Both the position numbers and the translations under genes were made by a program. Below, piece by piece: positions 5,265 through 6,437 of a DNA stretch of 6,437 nucleotides (its first letter is position 1; every line of letters begins with the position of its first letter). The DNA is taken from NCBI GenBank assembly GCA_012510295.1, contig JAAZID010000381.1:1-6437 (forward strand), given 5' to 3'. The notes beneath the pieces were generated by a model that saw nothing but the letters and a program-made list of their open reading frames with translations, made no database searches and was not told where the DNA came from. The stretch is from Methanomicrobiales archaeon. GTDB lineage: Archaea; Halobacteriota; Methanomicrobia; Methanomicrobiales; Methanoculleaceae.

Positions 5265-5720
5265 ATGGTACAGGCAAAAGAAGGCGACACCGTCCGGGTG
5301 CACTATACCGGAAAACTCGAAGATGGTACAGTCTTTGACGCTTCCAGTGAAGAATCCCCCCTGGAATTCACCATCGGCGAAGGGGAGATCATCCCGGGGT
5401 TTGAGCAGGCCGTGATCGGCATGGAACCGGGAGAGGCAAGGACCGCAAGGATACCACCTGAGGAGGCCTACGGTTCCCATCGTGATGACATGATGCTCAC
5501 AGTAGACCGGGGCGAGGTTCCGGAAGAGATCAACCCGGAACCGGGCCAGCAGCTCCAGATCCAGATGCCGGGCGAGAGGACGGCCATCGTCACCGTCAGC
5601 GATATATCAGAGTCGACCGTGACGCTGGACGCCAACCACCCGCTGGCTGGAGAGCCCCTGACGTTTGATATCCAGCTCGTGGATATCATCCAGCAGGCAG
5701 CCCCCGCTCACCCGCGCTAA
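5265..5720 (+). CDS. FKBP-type peptidyl-prolyl cis-trans isomerase, SlyD-like with insert-in-flap domain
   Basis: This is a predicted cytosolic folding helper that isomerises X-Pro bonds and holds unfolded chains. The product is 151 residues with no signal peptide, matching the short archaeal FKBPs of about 17 kDa. The FKBP half-domain at the start has VHYTGKLEDGTVFDAS (12-27), IIPGFEQAVIGMEPGE (42-57) and PEEAYG (65-70). Residues about 72-125 form the insert-in-flap chaperone domain. The chain returns to the FKBP fold with the SlyD signature LDANHPLAGEPLTFDIQLVDI (near 121-141). The His-rich metal-binding tail of bacterial SlyD is absent. The start at 5265 is chosen for its GGTGAT site, and it matches the usual short N-terminus before the KEGD strand. 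Its TAA stop overlaps the stop of the convergent PHP gene, so no space remains for a separate terminator. Confidence 0.93.
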   Translation: MVQAKEGDTVRVHYTGKLEDGTVFDASSEESPLEFTIGEGEIIPGFEQAVIGMEPGEARTARIPPEEAYGSHRDDMMLTVDRGEVPEEINPEPGQQLQIQMPGERTAIVTVSDISESTVTLDANHPLAGEPLTFDIQLVDIIQQAAPAHPR

Positions 5721-6437
5721 GAGCGTAAAAACCCCTGTAAATCGTTCAGCGAACGGGTGTTTGCGATATCGTCCGCCGAAAGCCAGCCCCGGCGGGCGGT
5801 CGCAACACCGAACTCCATGAAACGGAGGTTCTTTCGGCTGTGCGCATCTGATCCGAGGGAGAACCGGACACCGGCCTCCCGGGCCTGGCGAGAGGTGACG
5901 TCGGAGAGGTCAAGCCTTCCCGGGAACGCGTTTATCTCCATGAGGACGCCGAGGGAGGCCGAGACCTCAAAGACCCGAGGAAGGTCGATCTGGTAAGGTT
6001 CCCGCGAGAGGAGAACCCGGCCCGTCGGGTGGCCGATGATATCCACATGATCGTTATGCATCGCTGTGATGACCCGCTCGGTCATCTCCTCCCGGGGCTG
6101 CTTGAAGCCTGAGTGAACGCTTGCCACCACCACGTCGAGGTCGGCGAGGACGCTATCGGGGAGGTCTATCCTGCCGCCCATATCGATGTTGCACTCGGTC
6201 CCGGAGAGGAGGGTAAACCCGTCACCGGCCGCCCGGTTGATCCGTTCGATCTCGCGTATCTGGTCGGCGAGGCGTTCCGGGGAGAGACCGCGAGCGATAT
6301 GGAGGCTCTCTGCATGGTCGCATATGGCGATATACTCGTATTGAAGCGCCCGCGCCGCCTCCGCCATCTCCTCGATCGAGTGGGCGCCCTCGCTCCAGTG
6401 GGTATGGACATGGAGGTCGCCGCGGATTGATCCGTAA
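5717..6437 (-). CDS. polX: Family X DNA polymerase, C-terminal PHP domain (5' end beyond window)
   Basis: Visible is a 239-residue C-terminal part. The frame stays open to the window edge past the first internal Met, which is at 6367. Numbering from the first whole codon, the PHP metal-ligand motifs appear in order: GDLHVHTHWSEG (6-17), CDH (39-41), GTEC (79-82), SVHSG (107-111), GHPTGR (135-140), EINAFPGRLDL near 167-177, and GSDAH (195-199). The ending GVATARRGWL ... NTRSLNDLQGFL is characteristic of the PHP domain fused behind the polymerase-beta core in bacterial and archaeal PolX, where it provides Mn-dependent 3' exonuclease and phosphatase activity during base excision repair. The usual SDG reads SEG here. 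The polymerase domains lie off-window, so a stand-alone PHP phosphatase remains possible but less likely. The stop codon overlaps the FKBP stop. Confidence 0.85.
   Translation of the reverse strand, partial: YGSIRGDLHVHTHWSEGAHSIEEMAEAARALQYEYIAICDHAESLHIARGLSPERLADQIREIERINRAAGDGFTLLSGTECNIDMGGRIDLPDSVLADLDVVVASVHSGFKQPREEMTERVITAMHNDHVDIIGHPTGRVLLSREPYQIDLPRVFEVSASLGVLMEINAFPGRLDLSDVTSRQAREAGVRFSLGSDAHSRKNLRFMEFGVATARRGWLSADDIANTRSLNDLQGFLRS

Overview
The window looks like chromosomal DNA from a GC-rich archaeon, most likely a methanogenic euryarchaeon of the Methanomicrobiales (Methanoculleus-like). The lineage is inferred from family resemblance and composition, not from a search. Supporting signs are TATA-box-like promoters, GGTGA/GAGG Shine-Dalgarno sites, an archaeal-type TreT trehalose synthase, a SlyD-like archaeal FKBP, and coding DNA that is GC-rich while the promoter regions are AT-rich. 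No mobile element, CRISPR array, tRNA or rRNA was seen.

Layout: (1) 54-734 (+) small heat-shock protein with an unusual charged C-terminal tail. (2) 792-1514 (-) protein resembling the uracil-DNA-glycosylase fold, convergent with gene 1. (3) 1634-3199 (+) DEAD-box RNA helicase with a DbpA/CsdA-type C-terminal RNA-binding domain, divergent from gene 2. (4) 3200-3637, a 438-base non-coding stretch with a terminator-like hairpin, a TATA-like element and strong inverted repeats, possibly holding a small RNA gene. (5) 3638-4897 (-) TreT-type trehalose synthase. (6) 4898-5264, a 367-base non-coding stretch. Its half next to treT is very AT-rich and carries two dyad-symmetric sites beside the treT TATA box. 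Its other half can fold into a multi-helix RNA starting where a TATA-like element would place transcription. (7) 5265-5720 (+) FKBP/SlyD-type prolyl isomerase. (8) 5717-6437 (-) the C-terminal PHP domain of a family X DNA polymerase, running off the right edge and overlapping the FKBP stop codon by a few bases.

Functionally the neighbourhood reads as single-gene transcription units for stress tolerance: protein holding (Hsp20), protein folding (FKBP), RNA remodelling (DEAD helicase), compatible-solute synthesis (TreT) and DNA repair (PolX, UDG-like protein). No two adjacent genes share a strand, so there is no operon. The themes are inferred from family membership.

No clear new multi-gene system is present. 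The least explained items are the two candidate structured RNAs in the intergenic regions, the dyad sites upstream of treT, the duplicated charged tail on Hsp20, and the UDG-like protein with altered catalytic motifs.
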